From Lachnospiraceae bacterium (GTDB lineage: Bacteria > Bacillota > Clostridia > Lachnospirales > Lachnospiraceae), in NCBI GenBank assembly GCA_024685495.1, contig JAIKVT010000150.1:1-41036 (forward strand): a stretch of DNA of 41,036 nucleotides. Reading direction: 5' to 3'. Shown one piece after another: positions 20,635 through 30,573 of this stretch. A model generated the notes under the pieces. The model made no database searches. It was not told the DNA's origin and saw only the letters and a list, made by a program, of their open reading frames with translations. Every line of letters starts with the position of its first letter. Position 1 is the stretch's first letter. The translations under genes were made by a program, and so were the position numbers.

Positions 20635-20674
20635 TATAATAGGTGATAATTTTTCTAAGATAGGAGATGAACTT

Positions 20675-21070
20675 ATGAATGAGATTGGAAGTAACTTCGG
20701 CTCAATTCAACAGATTGCTGACACATATCTGAGTAATCAGACAAGCAAGTCGCGTGAATCTTCTACAGTCACTAATTCTTTTGAAGATGTCTTAAGGCAG
20801 AGAATAAGTGAAGAAAGCAAAGTTAAGTTTTCTAAACACGCTGCAGCAAGACTTGATGAGAGAAACATTTCTCTTTCAGAAGAACAGAACGTACGACTTG
20901 AGGCAGGAATTATGAAAGCCGGAGAGAAGGGAATTAATGATTCACTGGTGATTATGGACAGTTTGGCATTTATTGTAAATGTACCTAATCAGACAGTAGT
21001 AACAGCATTAGATCAAGATGAATCTAATGGTAACGTATTTACTAATATTGATGGAGCTGTTATAGCATAG
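20675..21070 (+). CDS. TIGR02530-like flagellar operon protein
   Basis: KFSKHAAARLDERNISLSEEQNVRLEAGIMKAGEKGINDSLVIMDSLAFIVNVPNQTVVTAL, located between flgD and flgE. Confidence 0.85.
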   Translation: MNEIGSNFGSIQQIADTYLSNQTSKSRESSTVTNSFEDVLRQRISEESKVKFSKHAAARLDERNISLSEEQNVRLEAGIMKAGEKGINDSLVIMDSLAFIVNVPNQTVVTALDQDESNGNVFTNIDGAVIA

Positions 21071-21090
21071 CTGGACCTTATGGAAGCTAT

Positions 21091-21142
21091 GGCCGCTGAC
21101 TGACAGAGGCGGCCGACGCAGCTCCTCCACATTACGAGGAGG
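21091..21142 (+). promoter_or_regulatory. Two tandem GC-rich hairpins in the flgE leader; the second contains the Shine-Dalgarno
   Basis: ggccgc(21091-21096)/gcggcc(21109-21114); ctcctc(21122-21127)/gaggag(21136-21141), where gaggagg is the SD for ATG 21152. Confidence 0.7.
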
Positions 21143-21151
21143 ACATGTATT

Positions 21152-22792
21152 ATGATGAGATCACTTTATTCTGGTGTATCAGGTCTTAAGACTCACCAGA
21201 CCAAGATGGATGTTATAGGTAACAACATCGCTAACGTTAACACTATTTCGTTCAAATCTTCTTCAACCACTTTTACTGATATCATGTATCAGACAACATC
21301 GGGCGCATCAGGTGCTACAGCCACTACTGGTGGTAAGAATGCTAACCAGATTGGTCTTGGTGTATCAAGTGGTGCAACTAAAGTAAGTATTACTTCTGCA
21401 GGAGCAGCTCAGTCAACAGGACAGGCTCTTGATGTTAAGCTTACTGATTCTAACAATACCAACTTCTTTATTGTTAATAATGGTAGTGAGAATTTATTTA
21501 CACGTGCAGGTTCATTCTACATTGACGGTAATGGTAACCTCTGTATGAGTTCTACAGGTTATATGGTTCAAGGATGGCAGGTAGACACAACTTCAGGCGC
21601 TGCTGTAATCAAGAAGGATACAGTATCTCCACTTCGTGTAATGAATGCCGCTAATCTTACTTCACCCCCTGAAGCAACAACTAATGCTAATGTTGCAGGA
21701 GTTATCGATAAGAATGATACTAATGTTACATCTGATTCAGGTTATGCAATGAGTCTTTCATTCTACGATAACTTAGGATATCAGTATACAGCAAAGTTCG
21801 CTGTTAAGGCTACTGACGCTGATAATGGAACATTTACAGTTGAGCTTGCTAATATCTATGATGATGATAATAAAGATATTCTTGCTGAGTATGTTGCAGG
21901 AGGCAAAAAAGTCAGTGATATATTTGGTCAGGATACTCAAGCAACAAAGAGTTTTGCACTTCAGGGAGCGTTTGTATACGATGCTGCTTCATCTACCGTA
22001 CGGACAGTTTACGAAGGTAAGACATATGCAAGAAGCGGAGATATAACAGAAGTTGGCGGTGTAAAAGGATGTCAATTCACATGTACAACCGATACTTCTA
22101 CAAAATTCTTCTCATTAGCTGAGATGTATGGTGTAGATGATGCCGCAATTGCAGATGGAACATTAACAATTAGTGCAACAGACGGTTCTTTACAAAAGAC
22201 TTATGATACAACTAATTTTACATTACAGTTTAACAAAGCTGACGGATCGTTTTCATATATCGGAGCTGCAGGAGCTAAGTCTCAATCACTTAATATGACT
22301 AAGTTTGGTGTTCAATTTGCAGATATTGACGTTAACTTCCAGAATTCACTTAACTATGATAACGGTGGTACATCAACACTTGCAATTGATAAAGGTGACA
22401 TAACAGGAACTATTGGTGTAGGTAAGAAACTCGGTACTATGACAGGTATGTCAATTGACGGTACAGGTTGTATATACGGTTCTTATGACAATGGTAATAC
22501 GGTACTTCTTGGACAAATCGCAGTAGCGCAGTTTGCTAACGCATCAGGTCTTGAGAGTACAGGTAACAGTTGCTATCGTACAACTCTCAACTCAGGCGAT
22601 TTCGACGGAATCGGCGTTGAGGTTACAGCCGATGGTGGTAGCATGAGTACAGGTCAGTTGGAAATGTCTAACGTTGACCTTTCAGCTGAATTTACCGATA
22701 TGATTACTACTCAGAGAGGTTTCCAGGCTAACTCAAGAGTTATCACAACAAGTGACACAATGCTTGAAGAACTTGTTAACCTTAAGAGATAA
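21152..22792 (+). CDS. flgE: Flagellar hook protein FlgE
   Basis: MRSLYSGVSGLKTHQTKMDVIGNNIANVNTISFKSS; C-terminal VDLSAEFTDMITTQRGFQANSRVITTSDTMLEELVNLKR. Confidence 0.97.
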   Translation: MMRSLYSGVSGLKTHQTKMDVIGNNIANVNTISFKSSSTTFTDIMYQTTSGASGATATTGGKNANQIGLGVSSGATKVSITSAGAAQSTGQALDVKLTDSNNTNFFIVNNGSENLFTRAGSFYIDGNGNLCMSSTGYMVQGWQVDTTSGAAVIKKDTVSPLRVMNAANLTSPPEATTNANVAGVIDKNDTNVTSDSGYAMSLSFYDNLGYQYTAKFAVKATDADNGTFTVELANIYDDDNKDILAEYVAGGKKVSDIFGQDTQATKSFALQGAFVYDAASSTVRTVYEGKTYARSGDITEVGGVKGCQFTCTTDTSTKFFSLAEMYGVDDAAIADGTLTISATDGSLQKTYDTTNFTLQFNKADGSFSYIGAAGAKSQSLNMTKFGVQFADIDVNFQNSLNYDNGGTSTLAIDKGDITGTIGVGKKLGTMTGMSIDGTGCIYGSYDNGNTVLLGQIAVAQFANASGLESTGNSCYRTTLNSGDFDGIGVEVTADGGSMSTGQLEMSNVDLSAEFTDMITTQRGFQANSRVITTSDTMLEELVNLKR

Positions 22793-22831
22793 TTAATAAG
22801 TAACGCTTAACTTAAGCATTTACACACCTTA

Positions 22832-22860
22832 GGACATGGGTTTATCCCGTGTCCTTTTTT
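22832..22860 (+). terminator. Terminator after flgE (end of flagellar operon)
   Basis: ggacatggg-tttat-cccgtgtcc-tttttt. Confidence 0.93.
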
Positions 22861-22943
22861 GTAGTATATTTATACACATATATTTTGATTATGTCGTGTA
22901 AATATGTTAGAATTTTATCATATATGTTGAGAGGATAAATCGT

Positions 22944-23711
22944 ATGAGCGTAAAAAGAATTATAGGCATATTAATTGCAGTCGGACTTGATATAATTACG
23001 GTGATTATAGGAATTACAACTATTTTTGTAAATCTGTTTTCGGGAAATTTTGTCGGAGCAGGACTTACACTTCTTATTGTACTTGCTTTGGTTATTATTT
23101 TTCCGATTTTGGGAATCGTATTTACAAAGGATAAAAAACCGGCACTTCCGGATAAGCAAATGATATATGACGATAATGAGCGCCTTCAGGCAGAACAACA
23201 AAAAGCATTAAGTCTTAAAGAAGTTAAGAGAATAGCATCACGTTATCAATATGGTTTTTATCTGGGTAAGACTGCCAAAGCCATTGTTAATCAGGCTAAT
23301 CTTGTCGGAACTAAGATTGATGAAGCAAGACAGGCTGTCAATAACAGATTTGAAGTTAATTCAATTACATGGGATAGATATATGGGCGTCGTTGATGCGG
23401 CTTCTAACACAGCGGTTAATAATCTTGATACGATGGCGCGCAGAATCAGTGTATTAGATGAGAAAGAGTATTCATCACTTGCTAATCCACTTAAAAGAAT
23501 TGGGAATAAACAGGATAATTCGGGGCGACTTGAGTTTTATCAGGAGAATAAGCAGTCTATCGAACGATGCTTAACCGATAACCAGGAAATGTTTAATAAA
23601 CTTGACAGACTTTCAATAGAGCTTATGAAAAGTGCCGACGACAGTACCGGTTCTGATGCAGTAGTTCAGGATATTGAGGATATTACCAATCAGGTGAAAT
23701 TCTATCATTAA
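22944..23711 (+). CDS. Two-TM membrane protein with helical cytoplasmic domain, XpaC-like
   Basis: Two TM segments then helical region; weak family assignment. Confidence 0.45.
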   Translation: MSVKRIIGILIAVGLDIITVIIGITTIFVNLFSGNFVGAGLTLLIVLALVIIFPILGIVFTKDKKPALPDKQMIYDDNERLQAEQQKALSLKEVKRIASRYQYGFYLGKTAKAIVNQANLVGTKIDEARQAVNNRFEVNSITWDRYMGVVDAASNTAVNNLDTMARRISVLDEKEYSSLANPLKRIGNKQDNSGRLEFYQENKQSIERCLTDNQEMFNKLDRLSIELMKSADDSTGSDAVVQDIEDITNQVKFYH

Positions 23712-23788
23712 TTCTAATAGGTATTTATAAAGGACGCTGAGTCTTTGAGAAAGAGGCTTTAAATTATATAAAATGAAGGAGGTATATT

Positions 23789-24331
23789 ATGGGAAAGAAT
23801 CCGTATGCAGGAACTAAGACAGAGAAGAATTTGTGGGAGGCTTTTGCAGGCGAATCACAGGCCAGAAATAAGTATACTTATTTTGCATCTGTAGCTAAGA
23901 AAGCCGGATATGAGCAGATTGCCGCAATGTTTTTAAAGACTGCTGACAACGAGAAGGAGCATGCGAAATTATGGTTTAAGGCATTAGGTGAATTAGGAGA
24001 CACACCTACTAATCTTCTTGCGGCTGCAGAAGGTGAGAATGCTGAATGGACAGACATGTACGATCGCATGGCTAAAGAGGCCGATGAGGAAGGATTCCAC
24101 GATTTGGCTGAGCAATTTAGAGGAGTTGCTGCAATCGAGAAATTACATGAAGAACGTTATCGTGCACTTCTTAATAATGTTAAAGCTATGGAAGTATTTA
24201 AGAAGAGCGGCGTTGTTATGTGGGAATGTCGCAATTGCGGTCATGTAGTAGTTGGTACAGAGGCACCTGACGTATGTCCTGTATGTAATCATCCTCAGAG
24301 TTTCTTTGAGGTTAAGGCAGAGAATTATTAA
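23789..24331 (+). CDS. Rubrerythrin (diiron plus rubredoxin-like domain)
   Basis: [61 protein letters not shown]. Confidence 0.96.
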   Translation: MGKNPYAGTKTEKNLWEAFAGESQARNKYTYFASVAKKAGYEQIAAMFLKTADNEKEHAKLWFKALGELGDTPTNLLAAAEGENAEWTDMYDRMAKEADEEGFHDLAEQFRGVAAIEKLHEERYRALLNNVKAMEVFKKSGVVMWECRNCGHVVVGTEAPDVCPVCNHPQSFFEVKAENY

Positions 24332-24351
24332 GAGTATTGGAGGAATTTATT

Positions 24352-24726
24352 ATGACATTTTATATATGTAGATCTTGTGGAAATGTAATTGTTAAATTAA
24401 ACGATTCGGGAGTAAAAGTATCTTGCTGTGGAACATTTATGGAAGAACTTGTTCCGGGTACAACTGATGCGGCAACAGAAAAGCATGTACCTTCAGTAAA
24501 GGTTGACGGTAATAAAGTTAATGTTCAGGTTGGAGATGTAGAGCATCCGATGGTAGAAGGACATTATATTCAATTTATCATTCTTGAGACAGACAAGGGA
24601 TACAGTTGTGTAAACCTTACTCCGGAAGATAAACCTGTAGCTGAGTTTATCGTTCCTGACGGTGAGAAACCTGTAGCTGTATACGAGTATTGCAATATGC
24701 ATGGATTATGGAAAAAGGATATCTAA
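24352..24726 (+). CDS. Desulfoferrodoxin / superoxide reductase
   Basis: CRSCGNVIVKLNDSGVKVSCCG, EKHVPSV, VEHPM, YCNMHGLW. Confidence 0.95.
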   Translation: MTFYICRSCGNVIVKLNDSGVKVSCCGTFMEELVPGTTDAATEKHVPSVKVDGNKVNVQVGDVEHPMVEGHYIQFIILETDKGYSCVNLTPEDKPVAEFIVPDGEKPVAVYEYCNMHGLWKKDI

Positions 24727-24727
24727 T

Positions 24728-26050
24728 ATGGTTAAGACAGAGTACGGTTTGGTAGAAGGCTTTAAACGAGGAGGATGCACAATTTATCAAGGCATTCCGT
24801 ACGCGAAACCGCCTATTGGAAGGCTTGCGTTTAAACATCCTGTTAAATGTGACAGCTGGTCGGGAGTCCTTAAGGCAGACCATGGTAGTAAGAACCCAAT
24901 ACAACCTCTGGAAGGTTTTGGTGTAGGTAATAATGGTTTAGATTGTTTGTATCTTAATATTTTTGTCCCTGATAAAAAAGGTGACGAGAAGTTACCTGTT
25001 ATGTTCTGGATATTTGGAGGCGCATATGTGCAGGGGGCGGCAGGAGCAGTTGAAGAAGGCTCTAATATTCTTGCCTACAATCTTGAACGTTTCGCTGTTG
25101 AAAGTAATACTGTAGTGGTATCTGTTAATTATCGACTTGGTATATATGGCTTCCTCAATCTTAACAGTTTAAACAGTAATTTTGATATTAATAACGGTCT
25201 GCATGATCAACTTATGGCACTTCAATTTGTTAATGATAATATTGAAGCTTTTGGCGGAGACTCTAATAATATAACAGTGTTTGGTGAATCAGCTGGAGCC
25301 GGAAGTACACTTGCTTTAATGAGTATGGACAAAGCAAAAGGACTTTTTCATAAGGCAATAGTTCAATCTGCACCTGTAGATCATGTCTTCACATATAGAG
25401 AGAGTGCAAAATATGCCAGACTGTTTCTAAAAATAGCAGGTATTCATAAGGCGTCTGATTTACTTAATATGTCTCAAAAACAACTTGATTATAGTTTTAA
25501 AATGTTTTCGAATATATTAAGAGCCCAAACAGAAATTCGATGCCCGTTTTCTCCTATAATTGATGGAGTTGATCTTGTAGATGAACCAAAGAAATTAGCT
25601 GTGAAATCTAACATTTCAATGTTAATTGGTAATACTAAGAATGAAGGTGCACTTTTCACAAGGAATATGCCGACATTTGTGATGCCGATTGTAGCACCTT
25701 TATTGGGTCTAAAATTAAAGCCTGATGCAGATACCTTCAGACAACGTGTTATCAATGCTTTGACTCGTAAAGTGTTTATTGAACCACAGATGGAAATTCT
25801 TAACGATTATAAAGGAAAAGTTTACAAATATGTGTATCAATATGTGGTAAAAGGTTCGAAATTAGGAAGTTTTCACGGCAGTGAAGTGTTTATCATGTTT
25901 GGTGCAAAGGAAACTTTTGATGGTCTTAAGATAGAAAAAGATGATGAGATAGGAGCTTTAATGCGACGTATCTGGGGTAAATTTGCAACAACAGGCAATC
26001 CGGGATGGGAGGAATATTCACCGGGGGCCAATACATTTGTTATCGGATAA
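24728..26050 (+). CDS. Type-B carboxylesterase/lipase family protein
   Basis: GIPYAKPPIGRLAF, DCLYLNIFVP, FGESAGAGSTLALM. ATG at 24728 follows the desulfoferrodoxin stop. Confidence 0.93.
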   Translation: MVKTEYGLVEGFKRGGCTIYQGIPYAKPPIGRLAFKHPVKCDSWSGVLKADHGSKNPIQPLEGFGVGNNGLDCLYLNIFVPDKKGDEKLPVMFWIFGGAYVQGAAGAVEEGSNILAYNLERFAVESNTVVVSVNYRLGIYGFLNLNSLNSNFDINNGLHDQLMALQFVNDNIEAFGGDSNNITVFGESAGAGSTLALMSMDKAKGLFHKAIVQSAPVDHVFTYRESAKYARLFLKIAGIHKASDLLNMSQKQLDYSFKMFSNILRAQTEIRCPFSPIIDGVDLVDEPKKLAVKSNISMLIGNTKNEGALFTRNMPTFVMPIVAPLLGLKLKPDADTFRQRVINALTRKVFIEPQMEILNDYKGKVYKYVYQYVVKGSKLGSFHGSEVFIMFGAKETFDGLKIEKDDEIGALMRRIWGKFATTGNPGWEEYSPGANTFVIG

Positions 26051-26057
26051 TATATTA

Positions 26058-26086
26058 CTGCATCGCGGGAAGCGGTGCAGTTTTTT
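26058..26086 (+). terminator. Terminator after carboxylesterase gene
   Basis: ctgcatcgc-gggaa-gcggtgcag-tttttt. Confidence 0.85.
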
Positions 26087-26338
26087 AATTGCTATATTGA
26101 CGAATTCTTGGCTTTTAAGTATAATCAATAAGTACTTAATCTTATTTCTTTGATTTATCAGGATTTATTTGGCTTGGATTATTTGTTCGAGTTGGATAAT
26201 TTATCTTATGTCCATATATTCGGACACGTTATCATATATAATTGTTAATATAGTGTTGCAGGAGAGTGTGTATGATTATGCGCTCGGTACAACGAACAAA
26301 TTATAGAACAAAAATCGAACAAATTTTCGATTTTTCTA

Positions 26339-26367
26339 TTGACAACACTTCATAAGTAGTATATTAT
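26339..26367 (+). promoter_or_regulatory. Sigma-A-type recA promoter
   Basis: TTGACA (26339-26344), 17 nt, TATTAT (26362-26367). Confidence 0.75.
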
Positions 26368-26380
26368 AATTTCAGTTAGA

Positions 26381-26394
26381 CGAACAACTGTTCG
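26381..26394. promoter_or_regulatory. LexA/SOS box (CGAACAACTGTTCG)
   Basis: Perfect match to the Gram-positive GAAC-N4-GTTC palindrome, just downstream of the recA -10. Confidence 0.92.
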
Positions 26395-26409
26395 CAGAAG
26401 GAGAGAATT

Positions 26410-27498
26410 ATGGCGAAAGAAGATAAGTTGAAAGCCCTTGAAGCGGCGATATTACAGATTGAGAAGCAGTATGGTAAGGGCTCTGTAATGAAATTAGGAG
26501 ACACTTCATCATCTATGAAGGTAGAGACGGTACCAACCGGATCGATAAGTCTTGATATAGCATTAGGACAAGGTGGACTTCCTAAGGGAAGAATCGTAGA
26601 GATATATGGTCCTGAGTCTTCAGGTAAGACAACTGTAGCGTTACATGCAGTGTCTGAAGTTCAGAAGCGTGGAGGAATTGCAGGTTTTATTGATGCTGAG
26701 CATGCTTTAGACCCTGTATATGCTAAGAATATTGGAGTAGATATAGATAATTTATATATTTCTCAGCCTGATAACGGTGAGCAGGCATTAGAGATTGCTG
26801 AGACAATGGTTAGATCTAATGCTGTTGATATAGTAATAGTCGATTCTGTTGCTGCACTTGTTCCTAAAGCAGAGATTGACGGTGAGATGGGTGATGCACA
26901 TGTAGGTTTGCAAGCAAGACTTATGTCTCAGGCTTTAAGAAAACTTACGGCAGTCATTTCAAGAAGTAATTGTATAGTTATTTTTATTAACCAGCTTCGT
27001 GAGAAGGTTGGTATTATGTTTGGTAGTCCCGAGACGACTACAGGTGGACGTGCTCTTAAGTTCTATTCATCAGTAAGACTTGATGTAAGAAGAATAGAAT
27101 CTTTGAAGCAGCAAGGTGAAGTTATAGGTAACAGAACAAGAATTAAGGTAGTTAAGAATAAGATTGCGCCACCGTTTAAGGAAGCTGAATTTGATATTAT
27201 GTTCGGTAAAGGAATCTCTAAAGAAGGAGATATACTTGATATGGCTGCAGACCTTGATATTATTAATAAATCAGGCGCATGGTATGCTTATAACGGTGAG
27301 AAGATAGGTCAGGGACGTGAGAATGCTAAGAAGTATTTAGCAGATAATCCTGCGGTATACGAAGAAGTAGAGAAGAAAGTAAGAACTCATTATAATCTTG
27401 ATGGTGATAATGAAGATACGAAGGAAGCTGATGAAGCCAAGGATAAGGCTAAGCCCCAATCAGAACCTTCTGCAGATAAGAAGCCAAGCGCTAAGTAA
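26410..27498 (+). CDS. recA: Recombinase RecA
   Basis: [50 protein letters not shown]. Confidence 0.99.
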   Translation: MAKEDKLKALEAAILQIEKQYGKGSVMKLGDTSSSMKVETVPTGSISLDIALGQGGLPKGRIVEIYGPESSGKTTVALHAVSEVQKRGGIAGFIDAEHALDPVYAKNIGVDIDNLYISQPDNGEQALEIAETMVRSNAVDIVIVDSVAALVPKAEIDGEMGDAHVGLQARLMSQALRKLTAVISRSNCIVIFINQLREKVGIMFGSPETTTGGRALKFYSSVRLDVRRIESLKQQGEVIGNRTRIKVVKNKIAPPFKEAEFDIMFGKGISKEGDILDMAADLDIINKSGAWYAYNGEKIGQGRENAKKYLADNPAVYEEVEKKVRTHYNLDGDNEDTKEADEAKDKAKPQSEPSADKKPSAK

Positions 27499-27503
27499 AC
27501 CTT

Positions 27504-28091
27504 ATGATTGTAACTAATATTGAATATCACACCAAAACCAAAGTGAAAGTCTCTCTCGATAATCGGGAGGACTTTCAACTTTATAGGGGCGAAATAAAAA
27601 AATATGGCATAGAAGAAGGCGTAGAATTAACTAACTATGATGAGATATTAAGAGAGACTTTAATTCCAAGAGCAAAAAAACGAACAATGCATCTTTTAGC
27701 AAAGATGGATAGAACTAAAGCTGATATTACTAAGAAACTCAGAGATAATGGATATCCGGCTGAAGCTATTGCAGAAGCTATAGCATTTGTTGAATCTTAT
27801 GATTATATTAATGATTTAAGATATGCATATATGTATGTAAGGAATTATCGAACTACCCGCTCTCGTAATCGTATAATGCAAGATATGTATCGTAAGGGAC
27901 TTAACAGAGATATAATTAACGATGCAATTGATAAGGAATATACTACGAATGAAGAAGATTTAATAAATATGTATATTCGAAAGCGTAATTTCAATCATGA
28001 GAGTGCTACTATTAAAGATAAAGAAAAGATGTGTCGATTTCTGCTTGGGAAAGGATTTGAGATTGATATGATTCATAAGGCGTTAATGTAG
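27504..28091 (+). CDS. recX: Regulatory protein RecX
   Basis: RecX-type three-helix repeats (DITKKLRDNGYPAEAIAEAIAFVESYDYINDLRYAYMYV), adjacent to recA. Confidence 0.9.
   Translation: MIVTNIEYHTKTKVKVSLDNREDFQLYRGEIKKYGIEEGVELTNYDEILRETLIPRAKKRTMHLLAKMDRTKADITKKLRDNGYPAEAIAEAIAFVESYDYINDLRYAYMYVRNYRTTRSRNRIMQDMYRKGLNRDIINDAIDKEYTTNEEDLINMYIRKRNFNHESATIKDKEKMCRFLLGKGFEIDMIHKALM
27544..27577 (+). other. Strong intragenic hairpin near the recX 5' end
   Basis: tGAAAGTC-t-CTCTCGA-taa-TCGGGAG-GACTTTCa: about 14-15 bp stem with one bulge and one G-T pair. Confidence 0.8.
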
Positions 28092-28168
28092 CAGACTTTT
28101 TACAAGTGTAATCTGATTCAATGTAGGATTACATATCATAGCTGTATTTGGCTGTATTTTGATTGAGG

Positions 28169-28197
28169 TTGACATCTTTTGGCACAAAGGGTAGAAT
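28169..28197 (+). promoter_or_regulatory. Sigma-A-type promoter upstream of rny
   Basis: TTGACA (28169-28174), 17 nt, TAGAAT (28192-28197). Confidence 0.75.
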
Positions 28198-28275
28198 AGA
28201 TATGTTGTAATTTATGACAAAATGATTTTGCTTATGTTATATGTACAATGAAAATTTAATAAAGGAGGTGCTCTT

Positions 28276-29838
28276 GTGTCAATGATTATTATTACACTTA
28301 TTATTGCCGTTGTAGCGATAATTCTTGCGATAGTATGTACAGTTGTAGTTTCTAAGAATATACAGAAGAAAGAAGCTGCTAATAAAATTGACAGTGCTGA
28401 GAATAAAGCTCGTGAAATTATAGATGACGCCGTTAAGACAGCTGAATCTAAGAAACGTGAAGCTTTAATCGAAGCTAAAGAAGACGCTCTCAAACAGAAG
28501 AATGAGCTCGATAAAGAGATTCGTGAACGTAGATCAGAAATACAGAGAAATGAGAATAGAATTGCTCAAAAAGAAGAAAATCTTGATAGAAAGCTCAATC
28601 AGCTGGAGAAGAGAGAGCGAGACTTGTCATCGCGAGAAGGACAGCTTAACAAAGACAAAGAAGAAGTGGCGAAATTAAATCAACAAAGAGTACAGGAACT
28701 GGAGAGAATCTCAGGTTTAACCTCCTCACAAGCAAAAGAACAATTACTACAAACTGTTGAAGATGATGTGAAAATTGATGCTGCCAAGCTCATTCAAGAG
28801 ACTATGGCGCAAGCAAAAGATGAAGCGAATAAGAAAGCTCGTGATATTGTGATTACAGCCATTCAAAAATGTGCTGCCGATCATGTGTCAGAGTCTTCAA
28901 TTTCAGTTGTTCCTTTACCAAGTGATGATATGAAAGGTCGTATTATTGGTCGTGAAGGAAGAAATATTCGTACACTAGAAACAATGACCGGTGTAGAACT
29001 TATAATTGATGATACGCCGGAAGCAGTAGTTTTATCTGCTTTTGATCCTGTGCGACGCGAAATTGCTCGTGTGGCATTAGAGAAGTTAATAGTAGATGGT
29101 AGAATTCATCCTGCTCGTATTGAAGAGATGGTTGAAAAAGCTACAAAAGAAGTTGAAACGAACATTAGAGAAGAAGGTGAAGCTGCAACCTTAGAGGTTG
29201 GTGTTAACGGTGTTAGTCCTGAACTTGTTAAATTACTTGGTCGTATGAAGTATCGTACAAGTTTTGGTCAGAACGCTTTAAAGCATTCTATTGAAGTTGC
29301 TCATTTATCAGGTTTGTTAGCTGCGGAGTTAGGACTTGATGTTAGAGTTGCTAAGAGAGCAGGATTACTTCATGATATTGGTAAATCAATAGACCATGAA
29401 GAAGGAGCGCAAGGCTCTCATGTTCAGATTGGTGCAGATCTTTGTAGGAAATACAAAGAATCACCTACCATTATCAATGCTGTAGAAGCACATCATGGAG
29501 ATGTAGAACCGGAGACTTTAATTGCATGTATAGTTCAGGCTGCTGATGCTATTTCAGCCGCTAGACCGGGTGCAAGAAGAGAGACTTTGGAAGCTTATTC
29601 TCAAAGATTACAACAGTTAGAAGAGATTACCAACGACTTTAAGGGCGTTGAGAAGTCTTTTGCTATTCAGGCAGGTAGAGAGGTTCGTGTAATGGTTGTT
29701 CCTGATCAGGTAAGTGATTCTGATATGGTTATAATGGCCAGAGACATTTCTAAGAGAATCGAATCCGAGATGGATTATCCCGGACAGATTAAGGTCAATA
29801 TTATCAGAGAATCCAGAGTTACTGATTACGCGAAATAG
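28276..29838 (+). CDS. rny: Ribonuclease Y
   Basis: N-terminal TM, coiled coil, KH ([31 protein letters not shown]), HD ([15 protein letters not shown]). Confidence 0.98.
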   Translation: MSMIIITLIIAVVAIILAIVCTVVVSKNIQKKEAANKIDSAENKAREIIDDAVKTAESKKREALIEAKEDALKQKNELDKEIRERRSEIQRNENRIAQKEENLDRKLNQLEKRERDLSSREGQLNKDKEEVAKLNQQRVQELERISGLTSSQAKEQLLQTVEDDVKIDAAKLIQETMAQAKDEANKKARDIVITAIQKCAADHVSESSISVVPLPSDDMKGRIIGREGRNIRTLETMTGVELIIDDTPEAVVLSAFDPVRREIARVALEKLIVDGRIHPARIEEMVEKATKEVETNIREEGEAATLEVGVNGVSPELVKLLGRMKYRTSFGQNALKHSIEVAHLSGLLAAELGLDVRVAKRAGLLHDIGKSIDHEEGAQGSHVQIGADLCRKYKESPTIINAVEAHHGDVEPETLIACIVQAADAISAARPGARRETLEAYSQRLQQLEEITNDFKGVEKSFAIQAGREVRVMVVPDQVSDSDMVIMARDISKRIESEMDYPGQIKVNIIRESRVTDYAK

Positions 29839-29859
29839 ATTGATTTTACGCGAAATATT

Positions 29860-29890
29860 ATCGGCTGCATGAATTGCAGCCGATTTTTTT
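29860..29890 (+). terminator. Terminator after rny
   Basis: atcggctgca-tgaat-tgcagccgat-tttttt. Confidence 0.93.
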
Positions 29891-29925
29891 ATTGTATTAT
29901 AGTTTAATTGCATCTTAATTCAGTA

Positions 29926-29970
29926 CACATTAATACATTGCACATTAATACATTGCACATTAATACATTG
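29926..29970. repeat. Three perfect tandem copies of 15-bp cacattaatacattg
   Basis: 29926-29940, 29941-29955, 29956-29970. Confidence 0.97.
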
Positions 29971-30014
29971 CATTTTAATTTATGAATTATAATCGTTATT
30001 ATGGAGGAATTAAT

Positions 30015-30557
30015 ATGGATCACGTAGTAGTTGAAAAAAGAAATTTAATCCATAAAGGAGCTATTGTTGATATATATCAGGATGAAATGTTACTTCCTAA
30101 TGGAAGTCATGAACTCTGGGATTATATAGAACATAGAATGGGGGCGGCTTGTGTTTTGCCTGTTTTAGATAATGGTAAAATTGTTATGGTAAAGCAATAT
30201 CGTCATGCACTTGATCGTTATACAATCGAAGTGCCTGCCGGCTCGCGTGATTCAACTACAGAAGATACTCTTATATGCGCTAAAAGAGAATTAGAGGAAG
30301 AGACAGGGTATCATTCTGATAATATTACATTTCTTTTATCATTAAAGACTACAGTTGCTTTTTGTAACGAGTCTATTGATGTATATCTTGCAAAAGATTT
30401 AAAGCCCGGAAAGCAACATCTTGATGAAGCAGAGAATATTAATGTAATAGAATACGAACTAGATGAGCTTCTTGATATGATTTATAGTGGTAAATTACAA
30501 GACTCTAAGACTGTATCTGCTATTTTAGCTTATGCCGTTAAGGTTAAACAAGGATAG
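30015..30557 (+). CDS. NUDIX hydrolase (ADP-ribose pyrophosphatase type)
   Basis: VPAGSRDSTTEDTLICAKRELEEETGYH Nudix box; ATG at 30015 preceded by ggaggaatta. Confidence 0.93.
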   Translation: MDHVVVEKRNLIHKGAIVDIYQDEMLLPNGSHELWDYIEHRMGAACVLPVLDNGKIVMVKQYRHALDRYTIEVPAGSRDSTTEDTLICAKRELEEETGYHSDNITFLLSLKTTVAFCNESIDVYLAKDLKPGKQHLDEAENINVIEYELDELLDMIYSGKLQDSKTVSAILAYAVKVKQG

Positions 30558-30573
30558 TGATTACAAATAATAA

